Shown here: one piece after another, positions 53,371 through 64,000 of the stretch | Layout of the letters: each line of letters starts with the position of its first letter | Numbering within the stretch: position 1 is the stretch's first letter | Translations under genes and position numbers: made by a program | Notes under the pieces: model-generated | Told to the model about the DNA's origin: nothing | What the model saw: the letters and a program-made list of their open reading frames with translations, nothing else | The model's database searches: none | DNA from: Channallabes apus | Lineage: Eukaryota; Chordata; Actinopteri; Siluriformes; Clariidae | Length of the DNA stretch: 64,000 nucleotides | Assembly (NCBI GenBank): GCA_030522415.1 | Contig: CM060131.1 | Span: 9,815,203-9,879,202, forward strand | Direction of reading: 5' to 3'

Positions 53371-54672
53371 TAAAAATGCTTGGCTAAATAAATAGGTTTT
53401 TAGCCTAGACTTAAACACTGAGACTGTGTCTGAGTCCTGAACACTATTTGGAAGACTATTCCATAATTTTGGGGCTTTGTAATAAAAAGCTCTGCCCCCA
53501 GCTGTAGTTTTCATAATACGCGGTACTGACAAGCAGCCTGCATCCTTTGATCAAAATAGGCGTGGCGGATCGTAAGACACTAGCAGTTCGCTCAGATATT
53601 GCGGCGCGAGACCATTTAATGCTTTCTATGTCAAGAGTAGTATTTTAAAATCAATGTGAAATTTCACAGGGAGCCAATGCAGTGAAGATAGGATAGGGGT
53701 GATGTGCTCATATCTTCTGGTTCTAGTGAGGACTCTCACTGCTGCATTCTGGACTAGATGCAGATTGTTTATGCACCTAGCTGAACAACCAGACAGTAAG
53801 GCATTACAATAGTCCAACCTTGAGGTGATAAAAGCATGAACTAGTTTTTCTGCATCGTTTAGCGACAACATATTTCTTATCTTGGCAATATTTCTGAGGT
53901 GAAAGAATGCTATCCTGGTGATACTATCTACATGAGCTTCAAATGAAAGACTGGAATCTATAATCACGCCGAGGTCTTTTACTGTTGCACTTGATGGAAC
54001 AGAAAGGCCATCTAAAGTTATGGTGTGATCAAAGATTTTACTCCTAGCTGTATGCGGTCCTATGACTAGACCTTCTGGCCTATCCGGATTAAGCAGAAGG
54101 AAGTTAATTAGCATCCAATTTCTTATGTCCTGCACACATTTGCTCAACTTTAGTTAGCTGGTTTTTCTCATCAGGTTTTGCTGAGACATATAACTGTGTG
54201 TCGTCAGCATAACAATGAAAACTAATACCATGCTTACGGATTATGTTGCCCAGAGGAAGCATGTAAAGGGAAAAAAGCAGTGGGCCTAAAACTGAACCCT
54301 GCGGAATGCCAAACTCCACTAGAGAACATGCAGAATAATCACCATTTAAGTCTACATACTGATAACGATCGGTCAAATAGGATCTGAGCCAGGAGAGGGC
54401 TGTACCCTTAATTCCTACTACATTTTCTAATCTGTGAAGAAGAATAGCATGATCAATGGTGTCAAAAGCTGCACTGAGGTCGAGTAATACAAGCATAGTT
54501 ACACAACCCTGATCAGAGGCCAATAGGAGGTCATTTACTACTTTAACGAGTGCTGTTTCTGTGCTGTGATGAGGCCTAAATCCTGACTGATACAGTTCAT
54601 GTATGCCATTTCTATGTAGATATGAGCATAGCTGCTCCGTTACTATCTTTTCCAGAATCTTAGAGATAACCT
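53370..54672 (-). pseudogene. L2-like LINE reverse transcriptase and C-terminus
   Basis: On the minus strand: [52 protein letters not shown] and the catalytic [13 protein letters not shown] (54523-54104), then a frameshift to [65 protein letters not shown] and HWLPVKF (54147-53626). The tail to 53370 encodes GRAFYYKAPKLWNSLP. It is interrupted at 54673 by another LINE fragment. Its endonuclease part appears at 56690-57575, beyond two insertions. Confidence 0.88.
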
Positions 54673-55171
54673 TACTCGCTCTTGTAGATTTCTTCTTTAC
54701 AATATCAGAAGAATTAACCCATTTCTTTCTTCACAGGATACTCAGGTGCTTGTTCAGTCCCTTGTTATTTCAAGACTGGACTACTGCAACTCACTCCTGG
54801 CAGGCCTGCCTCTGTCCACGATTCGTCCTCTGCAACTGATCCAGAATGCAGCAGCACGTCTCATTTTTAACCTCCCCAAGTTCTCCCACACCACCCCACT
54901 CCTCCGCTCTCTGCACTGGCTTCCTCTAGCTGCCCGCATCTAATTCAAAACGCTGATGCTTGCCTACACTTACCTCTCTGCTCTAATCACACCACACACT
55001 GCACCACGTTCCCTCCAATCCTCCAGGACTGCTCGCCTCATCCAGGCTCTTTTCTGTTCTGGCACCTAGGTGGTGGAACGAACTTCCTCTAGATGTCCGT
55101 ACAGCAGAGACTTTGACTATCTTTAAACGACGACTCAAGACGCATCTGTTTCTCCAGTACTTGGACTAACC
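54673..55171 (+). pseudogene. second LINE type, C-terminal fragment
   Basis: It reads [79 protein letters not shown], then AARI-stop. This is the same protein region as the L2 fragments but a clearly different family. It is 5'-truncated, with a stop at about 54940-54942 and further frame breaks. It abuts a Tc1 element that lacks its outer left end. Confidence 0.8.
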
Positions 55172-56680
55172 CCATGGCAAATGTCACTATTTTATTCAGA
55201 ATAGAACATAGATGACAGATCAAAAGTTTAATCCAAGAAAATGTATCATTTTAAAGGAAAAATATGATGATTCCAAATTTCACAGTGTCAACAAATCCCA
55301 AAAAAGTTGGGACAAATAGTAATAAGAGGCTGGAAAAAGTAAATTTGAGCATAACGAAGAGCTGGAAGACCAATTTAACAGTAATTAGGTTAATTGGCAA
55401 CATGATTGGGTATAAAAAGAGCTTCTCAGAGTGGCAGTGTCTCTCAGAAGCCAAGATGGGTAGAGGATCACCAATTCCCACAATGTTGCGCAGAAAGATA
55501 GTGGAGCAATATCAGAAAGGTGTTACCCAGCGAAAAATTGCAAAGACTTGACAGTTATCATCATCAACTGTGCATAATATCATCCAGAGATTCAGAGAAT
55601 CTGGAACAATCTCTGTGCGTAAGGGTCAAGGGCGTAAAACCATACTGGATGCCCGTGATCTCCGGGCCCTTAAACAACACTGCACCACAAACAGGAATGC
55701 TACTGTAAAAGAAATCACAGAATGGGCTCAGGAATACTTCCAGAAACCATCGTCAGTGAACACAATCCACCGTGCCATCCGCCGTTGCCAGCTGAAACTC
55801 TACAGTGCAAAGAAGAAGCCATTTCTAAGCAAGATCCACAAGCACAGGCGTTTTCATTGGGCCAGTGATCATTTAAAATGGAGTGTGGCAAAATGGAGTG
55901 TGGCAAAATGGAAGACTGTTCTGTGGTCAGACGAGTCACGATTCGAAGTTCTTGTTGGAAATGTGGGACGCCATGTCATCCGGACCAAAGAGGACAAGGA
56001 CAACCCACGTTGTTATCAACGCTCAGTTCAGAAGCCTGCATCTCTGATGGTATGGGGTTGCATGAGTGCGTGTGGCATGGGCAACTTGCATGTCTGGAAA
56101 GGAACCATTAATGCATAAAAATATATTCAGGTTCTAGAACAACATATGCTCCCATCCAGACGTCATCTCTTCCAGGGAAGACCCTGCATTTTTCAACAAG
56201 ATAATGCCAGACCACATTCTGCATCAATCACAACATCATGGCTGCGTAGGAGAAGGATCCGGGTATTGAAATGGCCAGTCTGCAGTCCAGATCTTTCCCC
56301 TATAGAGAACATTTGGCGCATTATAAAGAGGAAGGTGCAACAAAGAATGGGAGAAGAATGGGAGAGCATTCCTATTTCTAAACTTGAGAAACTGGTCTCC
56401 TCGGTCCCCAGACATCTGTTGAGTGTTGTAAGAAGAAGGGGAGATGCCACAGAGTGGTGAAAATGGCCTTGTCCCAACTTTTTTGGGATTTATTGACACC
56501 ATGACATTTTGATTCACCATATTTTTCCCTTAAAATGATACATTTTCTCAGTTTAAACTTTTGTTCCGTGATTTATGTTCTATTCTAAATAAAATATTGA
56601 CATTTGCCATCTCCACATCATTGCATTCAGTTTTTATTCACAATTTGTTTAGTGTCCCAAATTTTTTGGAATCCGGTTTG
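55172..56680 (+). mobile_element. Tc1-like transposon H, left end truncated
   Basis: The right end finishes GGAATCCGGTTTG at a TA (56681-56682). The left and right inverted repeats match from ATGGCAAATGTCACTATTTT inward for about 140 bp (TTTAGAATAGAACAT, AAAATGTATCATTTTAA, CCAAAAAAGTTGGGAC). The outermost 70 bp or so of the left repeat are replaced by the LINE fragment. A fourth Tc1 family in the window. Confidence 0.9.
55456..56460 (+). pseudogene. Tc1-like transposase H, two stops and a 15-bp duplication
   Basis: MGRGSPIPTMLRRKIVEQYQ begins the first HTH; TGA follows KIAKT (near 55549). Then [30 protein letters not shown] (second HTH), [26 protein letters not shown] (first Asp) and [12 protein letters not shown], with TAA after GTINA (near 56116). 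FQQDNARPHSA has the second Asp and SPDLSPIENIWRIIK the Glu; it ends RRRGDATEW at 56460. The catalytic residues remain. The unusual [11 protein letters not shown] (55876-55912) is a tandem 15-bp duplication just before the first Asp. Confidence 0.92.
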
Positions 56681-56689
56681 TATTTTCAG

Positions 56690-57575
56690 ACAGTGGAATT
56701 GTGAATACATTTCTTATACTTAATCCGAAGAATATTATTAAATCTAAAGTGTGACCTGCTTTATGAGTGGGTCCTACTACACACTGATTTACGCCTACGG
56801 AGTCCAGTATGGACATAAATGCTGTTCTCAGAGGGTCTTCTGTATTCTCAAAATCTCCAGCAATTAACACTTTGTCTACAGAAGATTTTTTGTCTACAGA
56901 AGATGTTCGAGATGAAATCTGCAAATTCACTAAGAAATTCAGAATACGGCCCTGGAGGTCTGTAAATTATAATTAGTGGAATCGACTGAGCTGATTTAAT
57001 ATACTTAAATACACTTATGTTACTATAAAGAATTTCAAATGAATAGACAGATTATAGACGATAGACAGATTATCATTATGAATAACTGCGACGCCTCCTC
57101 CTCTACCAGTTAACCGAGGCTGGTGTATGTAGCTGTACCCAGGAGGACTAGCTTCATTTAGAGCTACATACTCGTCCTGTTTAACCCATGTTTCAGTTAA
57201 ACAGAGTATATCAAATGCTTGATCTGTGATAATTTCATTAACAATAACCGCTTTTGATGCGAGAGATCTAATATTTAACAATCCTAGCTTCAGATCAGAG
57301 GTGCCGGCTGCGCGTTCAGTATAATCCGAGTTTGTGGACTTTATGTTAATTAAATTATTAAAACAGTCTTTCTACATTTTTGCTTAGATCGGGGAACAGA
57401 CACAGTCTCAATAAGGTGAACCTTGAGTGACAACTCTATGCAGCTAGCAGACGGTATTAGACTCTCATAGACTGACACTGACACACTTACTGTAGACTGA
57501 ACATTGCATGATGCCATGAGTGTGTCAGTGTCATCTATTAACAGATATGAGATTTTATAATTTGCTTTCATTTCT
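56690..57575 (-). pseudogene. L2-like LINE 5' part and endonuclease
   Basis: The minus strand from about 57571 (MKANYKISYLLIDDTDTLMA) leads through a stop to [60 protein letters not shown] and AVIHND, the APE-type endonuclease. After a gap come VLIAGDFENTED (GDFN motif altered to GDFE), VGPTHKAGHTLDLI and FFGLSIRNVF. It belongs with 53370-54672 as one L2 copy whose middle was lost or split by the LINE and Tc1 H. Confidence 0.85.
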
Positions 57576-57599
57576 TATAAAATTTCACACCTAATATCA

Positions 57600-58964
57600 T
57601 GACTAGCTGTCACTGAGCATAGGTGGGGAGAAGGTAGAGGGTCAGGGTTAAACAAGAAAATTGCTCAGTGCCCAAGAAGCAGCAGTGTTGCTGACCCCTC
57701 TGTCAAGAAGGACAAGAAACTGGAGCAATCAAACTGGCGTAAAAGTACTGCAATTTAGTCCAATCCATTTTCAAAGGTCAAGGAAACTCGCATCAACAAA
57801 AATAATCCCAGTCACTCCACATGAAAAGCCAATATTAGGGCACTAGAGGGAGAACAGGAACAAATAAATTTTTCTTCTCATTAATACCTTTCAGAAACTG
57901 GTGTAAAAAAGGAGTTGGGTGCAAAACAGGAAAAAGGGAAGCAGCTGCACCAAACATGAAAATGGTCAGGATAGGAGCCAATTTCAGGTAATTTCACCAA
58001 ATGAGGCGAGAGAGAAAGGAAGAGCTTTAGTCTGACACGTGCAGACATGTTGAACAGAGCAGATGGAGGTTAATATAGGGGTGGTTAATGAAAGGTGGAA
58101 AAAGGATGAAGAAGAGGACAAAACCATTTGTAGATATTCAGCCCTATTGAACTGAAATACACAAGTTGAGTTTTTTTTTCTATACTGAAAAACTACAAGA
58201 TACAAGGTTTGTAAAAAGGGGAAGAATGAAATGTTCAGTCAGCTCAGGCTCCAATAAAGGTCTGCAAGGCTGAAATCATATTTAGTGAATTGCTTTATGG
58301 ATTTGTCCGACTGTTTCTAAAATGTCATAGTCCATAAGAGAAGTGAAAATGTATTGCTTTTTATTGCTTAGACTTCAAGGAAAATATCAAAAGTTAAATT
58401 GTCTAGATTAATATGACCAAGGGCAATCCGTTTCACTGTTCAAAGAAGAAGAGTTATGGAAGAATACTGAAATACCTTCAGGCGCAATGAGTGTCCTTAC
58501 ATGTACTGTAAGGGTCAAGTGTTTGAGGTAAGGTTGCCATACAGTATCTGTAACATTGGCTTTGGCTGTGTCCCAAATCTTTTTCGATTACTGCAGAGCA
58601 TTTCTAAATCTTTTCAGACAAACTTAATGTGTAGTCAAGTATTTCTTATTTCTGAATCCATCAGGTCAAGGTTAACCTTGGCAAGAATGAAAAAAAAAGC
58701 AACACAGACTTTATACCAGCAAAGGAAAAAAAAAGTCTTCTTGGTGATTTCAATATGAACATTATTAGATTGGGGATGTTTTTATATTTCAGTGTCGTTG
58801 ACTAGTCTCACTTTACCTTTGGCTGCTAAAAGATGAGATACATTGTCACAAAGCAGGTTTATGGAAATGACAGGGTAGTTTTGGATACATAACAAAAGAA
58901 TGTTCAGTATGAGCAGTTTGTGAAGAAGAGTCCTGGCATAATCAAAAGTATACAGAGTCACGGG
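57600..58964. other. unique DNA, no gene recognised
   Basis: Mixed composition; none of the short frames has recognisable motifs. TACTGTA at 58502 and TACAGTA at 58541. Confidence 0.4.
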
Positions 58965-59190
58965 CTGTCTACAAGGCAGGGTACAACCTGGATGGGGTGC
59001 CAATCCATCGCAAGATACAGTACACACGCACACACACACACACACTCATTTACACACTACAGGGAACACCAATTGGCCTAATCTGCATGTCTTAGGCAGA
59101 CCGGAGTACCCGGAGGAAACCCACCAACATGCAAACTCCATGCACACATACTGTACCGCAAGGCAGGAATCGAACCTGGAACTTTTTGCC
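58965..59190 (-). mobile_element. tRNA-derived SINE (DANA/mermaid type), partial
   Basis: On the minus strand: GGTTCGATTCCTGCC (box B), GCATGGAGTTTGCATGTTGG, TGGGTTTCCTCCGGGTACTC, GATTAGGCCAATTGG, a TG run and TGGATTGGCACCCCATCCAG. Box A is missing. It contains two 7-mers (59016-59022 and 59149-59155) that fit 5-bp insertions. Confidence 0.88.
59149..59155. other. candidate excision footprint (TACTGTA) inside a SINE
   Basis: The plus strand reads GCACACATACTGTACCGCAAGG. Without CTGTA it becomes CACACATACCGCAAGGC, which aligns without gaps to the family sequence CACACAGACCCGAGGC (the window's 9035 copy is shorter here). Confidence 0.5.
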
Positions 59191-59487
59191 TTAAATGAAT
59201 AAATAGAGTAATCCTGCAGGGAGATATCTGATATTTGGAATTACTAAGCATTTCATTTGGCAAAGTTATTAAATATTTAGTGGTGGAAGTGCTTTCCATG
59301 TTGTCTTAAACCAATTGCTTCTGGTTATTGGTACCTGTTGTAATCACAAGCTTTTACTTTGTTAACTTTATATATTTTAGCATTACTCATGTCTGTCCAC
59401 ACCAGGTATCCTGAAACACTTGAACACTTGGAATTGAATATACCAACAGGAGGGTTACCCAAAAATTAGCCCTGATTTATCTGTCCA

Positions 59488-59685
59488 TCAACATAATAAT
59501 CTATTTAGAATTTCCTCTGCAGTGGATGATGATGTCGTGATATTCAGCTGCACCTGTTCAAATTCGCCCAGCACGCAATCTGTCTTTTCGTCAGTTGAGT
59601 GGCTCAGCATCAGCACTAACGAGGCATCAGTTTCACAGACTTCTTCACAGCCAGATTCTTTGTATTTCAAACTCACTGCATATAA
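59488..59685 (-). CDS. possible short exon on the minus strand, unrecognised
   Basis: The minus strand encodes LKYKESGCEEVCETDASLVL, MLSHSTDEKTDCVLGEFEQV and QLNITTSSSTAEEILNRLLC before a stop. A 3' splice-like site (TAGATTATATGCAG) stands just upstream at about 59685-59700. The residue use looks protein-like (acidic, Ser/Thr-rich) compared with the flanks. No family is recognised and no partner exon is identified. Confidence 0.2.
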   Translation of the reverse strand, partial: LYAVSLKYKESGCEEVCETDASLVLMLSHSTDEKTDCVLGEFEQVQLNITTSSSTAEEILNRLLC

Positions 59686-59699
59686 TCTAAGTTAGAAAG

Positions 59700-61300
59700 C
59701 TCAAAAATAATTGGGATCCGTTTAATCCTAATCCATTTGACACGTATATAAGTAAATGTTTATTTTAGCTGGTTATATAATTTTTTCTCTTAGTGGTTTC
59801 CACGTTTTTTTTTATTTGTCATGATAACATATGTGCAAGATTCTACAGAACTCGATAAATATGGAATAAAAGATAAGATTATGGAATATGTAAGGGACAA
59901 GAGTAAGGTGGACAGCCATGGTCAAAACATATGGCATTTCTTATGACAGCACACAAACTGGAATATACCGTAGATAAATATATTTTGGTATTTTTTCATA
60001 TATAAGGAATCCAGACTCTGGGCACATCAGGTGTTTTCCTGCCCCATGTTTAAATAGCTTCTTTGTGCAAAAATTTGTGCTTGTTTTTACCTGACACACT
60101 TCTCTTCTTTTACTGTCAGGAGTCAAAATGTTTTGGACTTCATTGATTTGCCCCCAATTCCCAAAGCAGGGTCTTCGTCAAGGGTCAAGAGCTGAAGGGA
60201 CTCCCCTGCGCTAGCCTAGAGGCAGCTGACAGATAGAAGGCACTAAATTTGACAGAGCAGACTCAACAAAGAGCAGAGGGTTGGGCACAAGTCCTCTGGG
60301 TTCTTTCCAGATGCTGCCGAAGAATTCGAGTGAGTATTAGATTTTCACACGTTGCCCCAGAGACATGGAGCTTGAGTCTGCCTGCGGCTCTTTTTCTTAT
60401 CACTCGCAAATGCATGGTCAACTCCAAGAAACAGTGATCACAGGCAATTCACCGGCTTGTCCATGATGCTGTAGCAGAATCACAGTAATGCGTTTCATCA
60501 GCAAGCCACCTGGACACTTCACAATTTCTGAGTATTTACAATCCATTGCCCGAGCTGTGCTTTATAGCTTCTGTAATACACTCACACTGATTGATGAACA
60601 CACAGGCCATAAGAGGCGTATTACCCAATTACACCAGCAGCCTTCTCATCGATCTTTGCTCTTTTCCGATGGGTGAATTAGAAAAAGAGCGCCGCTTTTC
60701 GATTTCATGTGACAGCACTAGGTGACACTGGCCAGGATTTTGCCCTGGACACAGTGGACTTGCCTTGTAATCCAGAGTATATGATAATGTCTAATGCATT
60801 AAGGTTATCATAATATGTTATAAGACCTCTTTGAGGTCATTTTTGACTCAGTTATTAAATTTTAGATAATATAATGTAATATTTCTATGTAGTTTAAACC
60901 ATAAAGGCCATCTCATATACTGTACAGTACAGTGTTTCACAAGAGAGAGAGGCTGAGATGGATGCAAAGGTGTAGGTTAGGTTTTTAACCAAACAGGAAG
61001 AGATAACAAAACTAATGCACAAGGGAGAGCCATGAACAGGAAAAGTCAAAAAAGTCAAATGAGCAACAAAAAGAACATCAGCGCAAATTTTAAGTCCAAA
61101 AAACTAAATAAAGTGGACTCTTTAACGGCCTACGTGTAGGGCAAGGGCATGGCTGTTCAAGGTACTTGGAGGCGAACTCCTGGTAGATTAGAGATACAAG
61201 AACATTTTGTGATGAAATCCATCATTGCTTACGCTGGACTGTGTCCCATATTTGAAATTAATTTATTTACAATATGAGATAAGAGTGTTCATTACCAGCT
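59700..61300. other. unique DNA; 60100-60760 possible conserved non-coding stretch
   Basis: 60100-60760 has balanced composition and no repeats. It contains CAGGCAATTCACCGGCTTGT, GCAAGCCACCTGGACAC and TACCCAATTACACC, unlike its AT-rich surroundings. Its frames of about 62 codons on the plus strand are not convincing. 60930-61300 could be part of an old LTR belonging with the remnant to the right. Confidence 0.3.
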
Positions 61301-61529
61301 AAGAGAGATTTCCAAGCAGTGCTAGAGGTTGATGCTTGGAACATGAAAGGTTGGTGGTCCAAGAATGAGATATGCAAGTGTGATATGTACAGTAAAATGA
61401 GGGTACAAGCTGATTGTGGTGTAGGAGGTTCAACATTACATCATTGATGAATGGGCCAATGTATGTTAAAAAGAATTAAACCCAGTTTTCCTAATTCTCT
61501 AAGTAAAATGATCTAAGGAGGTAGCAGAC

Positions 61530-62270
61530 CTTACAATATGACCTTTGGCTTGATCATGCTACCAGGATGTGAGGCTTACCGAACCTGCCAGTTTCTCCAT
61601 GAAGCTTGCTCAGACCCTGGAGCTGAACTATGTGCCTCAATCACTAACTATTGGGATGCCTCTATGAATGTTACATGGGACAAAGGTGTCACAATTTTCA
61701 GGGAGGTGTTAAGCTTTGTAGAGGGATAAGAGATAGGGATTTTTAAGAATCTGTCACAGACCACCATGTCTGAAGTGTTACATTTGGATTCAGGGAGGTT
61801 TGTGATGGCATCAATGGCAAGGTGGGACCAGGATTTGCTGTAATGTGGACAAAGGCATAATTCTACCAGTAAGGAGAGTTCTGTGGTTCTGTATGTGCCC
61901 ATGTGATAAATCTAAAGCTGAACGGCAAATGATTTGACCTGTAGGGCATGCAGAGGGACCTTGGTGCACAGGGGCATGAGTGATATCTCTGTGATGATGT
62001 CAAAGGTAATAACTCTCACAAAGCATGAACGGAGCAGTATTGGCTCAGGACTTAGGCCTTTACAGTTTAAAGGGTAAATATGGAACAGAAAGTCTGCTTT
62101 CGTCTTCTTGGAAGTGTTGGTACAAGAGTTTAAAGTTAGATCAAACAAAGAACACTGCCCGTCAGGTTTGGCAAGGGTTCGGATGCTTGGTACAGTAGAA
62201 AGTAGCATGGATTTTTGAGATATAAATGTTGGACAGTCTGACAAAGCCATGATGAGTGTGTTCATGGACT
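61530..62270 (-). pseudogene. very old gypsy integrase remnant
   Basis: The minus-strand frame near 61860 reads CPHYSKSWSHLAIDAITNLP, ESKCNTSDMVVCDRFLK. It lines up with [29 protein letters not shown] of the chromovirus integrase at 50 kb, including the first catalytic Asp. Downstream the alignment dissolves. 62265-61912 upstream is probably the preceding RNase H/linker part but shows no motif. Confidence 0.5.
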
Positions 62271-63000
62271 CTCATCATTTTTCGAACCAGACTGTTATGA
62301 GCTGGGCAGAAACATTTGAGCGAATAGATGTGCCACTGATCTTACTGGGTGACCTATCCAATTACTCAGTTGCCTTATGACGCCATTTCCAGAATCTAGA
62401 GGGACAGTAACTCAATTTTATTCAGCTGCATATTCAGACACGAGTGACTGTACAGAGAAGCTTTGGACAGTTGGAAGTCAGTGAAGTTGAGGTGTCTTTG
62501 GAGACAGAGAGATCTTATCCATGGCAGTCATATCTCTGCCTACTGTAGACTTTAAATCTTCTCACCAGAATCTCACAATCAACACCTCAATTAGCCAGAC
62601 AATGAAGTATAAACATTTGATAGATTGTTAATTAACTGGAAAACAATGAAAACAATGAGCGAGTCATGGGATCAAGAATGTACGGTACTATGTGCCTTTC
62701 AAAGGCTATAGCTAATTGCTAACATTTCCTAAAACTGTTGCCATGGTAGTTGAATAAAAACATCATGCAACACTTTTCTTATTGCACTGTTACAGTATAT
62801 TGGCTATGACCAGTCATCATTCTTACTACAGTAACTAATTATATACTGTATACAGTATGTGTATCCAATATTCACATTCTAACAGTAATAAATTGCTAAA
62901 ATAACAGTGTTTTATATTAAAAGAAAATGTTTAGCAAATGTTTTGATAAAATTAAAGTAGTAGTAAAAGAAATCATTATGTGTTCATAAAAAGTAAAGTA

Positions 63001-63469
63001 CAGTGGTACTCCGCCTCAGGAACACCAGCTAAGTTGCTCAAACATCAGTACAAAACTTTTTTTGCATTAGTGGAAAGCCATGCAAAGTGAGTTTCCATTT
63101 TGTGCACGATTTAATGAATACTGTATTTGCGTGCCATGGGTCCAGGAATGTTAGCAAGGATAATAGCAAGAAGAAAACGGAGCGCCTTTCAGTTTAATTT
63201 TATAGCTGGTGCCAAGAGGAATCTTAAATTTAGGTTAAGTGAGGTTTAATATTTGTTTATTTTGAATCTTACTACATGTCTTTTCTAAATGTTTCATTGT
63301 TTTTATAAGCAAAAATATGATTATTGCATTAGACATAGGTTATATTGGTAATATTTTGAGTGGCTGGTAAGAATTATCTGCATTTACATAATTACCTATA
63401 GAAAAATGGACATTTACCATTCGAACTCGCCTCCGGAACAGATTAAATTCATATGCTGAAGAACTACTG
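63001..63469 (+). mobile_element. non-autonomous pogo/Tigger-like element
   Basis: The left end CAGTGGTACTCCGCCTCAGG and the complement of the right end, CAGTAGTTCTTCAGCATATG, are flanked by TA (62999-63000, 63470-63471). The length of 469 bp is close to the 8584 element without its SINE. TTCGAACTCGCCTCCGGAAC near the right end is mirrored by CCGCCTCAGGAACACC near the left. No coding potential. Confidence 0.65.
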
Positions 63470-63471
63470 TA

Positions 63472-64000
63472 TACTGTAGATAATTTTGCAAATTGATAAT
63501 TATTGTCATCAGTTATTCGAATATGTAATAAAGAAATCACAGCTTTTTTTTGCCTGTAATCAGTATGAGCTATAAATTTTAACAATACTGCTACCACAAA
63601 AAATAGCTACAGTATATCTTGCAGGCCTGTGTCCAGTGATTTACAAATAATAAAAAGCTGGTTAGTGTTGTGTAGGGTTGTGTTGTAAGCCATTAGTTGG
63701 TCTGGGAGTAACTTCACCTTCCATGTTGATAGGTGGTTGCATAAGCTGGTAAGACATAACAAGAGCTGCTGTGGCACAGGGGACACACATACTCAGCTTT
63801 AACAGTCTGTCGAAGGCTTTCATTTCCTCTTTTTGATATTTATACAATTTGTCTAGCTTTTCTCTACTGAGTCACGTAAGCCCACTTTCAACTGAACTAC
63901 TTTTTGCTCTTCTTAGCTTGAACCCCAGAACTTGGCAACCATACCATATTCACTACAGAATAACTTCTTTATGAATAAACAATATATAACAGGGTCACAG
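63472..64000. other. unique AT-rich DNA, no gene recognised
   Basis: No repeat or gene is identified up to the window end. A TACTGTA at 63474 adjoins the Tigger-like element, and a TACAGTA lies at 63609. Confidence 0.45.

Overview
The window is animal nuclear DNA, almost certainly from a ray-finned fish. It is AT-rich, full of CA/TA/GA microsatellites, has no operons and no recognisable intact host gene. It is packed with transposon families typical of teleosts: several Tc1-like families, hAT and pogo/Tigger-like elements, Ty3/gypsy LTR elements, jockey-superfamily (L2-like) LINEs, V-SINE/DANA-type tRNA SINEs and an HpaI-like SINE. The Tc1 richness would fit an otophysan such as a catfish, but that is only an impression. 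Nothing here encodes a complete, undamaged protein except two short transposase derivatives.

Layout. 1-445 is the 5' end (gag start, tRNA-Leu primer site, LTR) of a minus-strand gypsy element running off the left edge. 446-4020 is a nest of hAT pieces with a Tc1 copy inside. 4021-8583 is mostly unique or low-complexity DNA. 8584-9991 has a Tigger-like element with a SINE inside it and a second SINE. 11021-11817 is an internally deleted Tc1 derivative with an open DNA-binding-domain ORF. 12840-17640 holds old LINE, Tc1 and SINE remnants. 18626-20909 is a gypsy element lacking most of pol but with both LTRs, followed by a different solo LTR (20916-21540). 21546-24880 is largely unique. 24882-26448 is a second, very similar copy of the first Tc1 family. 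27370-29370 contains a short duplication, a small Tc1 derivative and a possible exon. 29728-34593 is a Tc1 element split by a near full-length LINE and by a SINE. 35598-37728 is a decayed IS630/Tc1-type transposon, and 37793-39250 looks like a long solo LTR. 41632-42657 is the sister of the 11 kb Tc1 derivative, with a SINE inside. 48619-57575 is a dense pile: gypsy chromovirus pol with a V-SINE inside, converging L2 fragments and another Tc1. 57600-64000 is mainly unique DNA with SINE, gypsy and Tigger-like remnants.

The elements act on one another: the nesting gives relative ages, and the SINEs and deleted DNA transposons depend on enzymes made by LINEs and full-length transposons elsewhere. 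The observation I rate highest is a large excess of the 7-mer TACAGTA/TACTGTA (about 85 by eye, against roughly a dozen expected from composition). In several repeat copies it sits as an exact 5-bp insertion at a TA, which is the known footprint left when a Tc1-type element with CAG ends is cut out.
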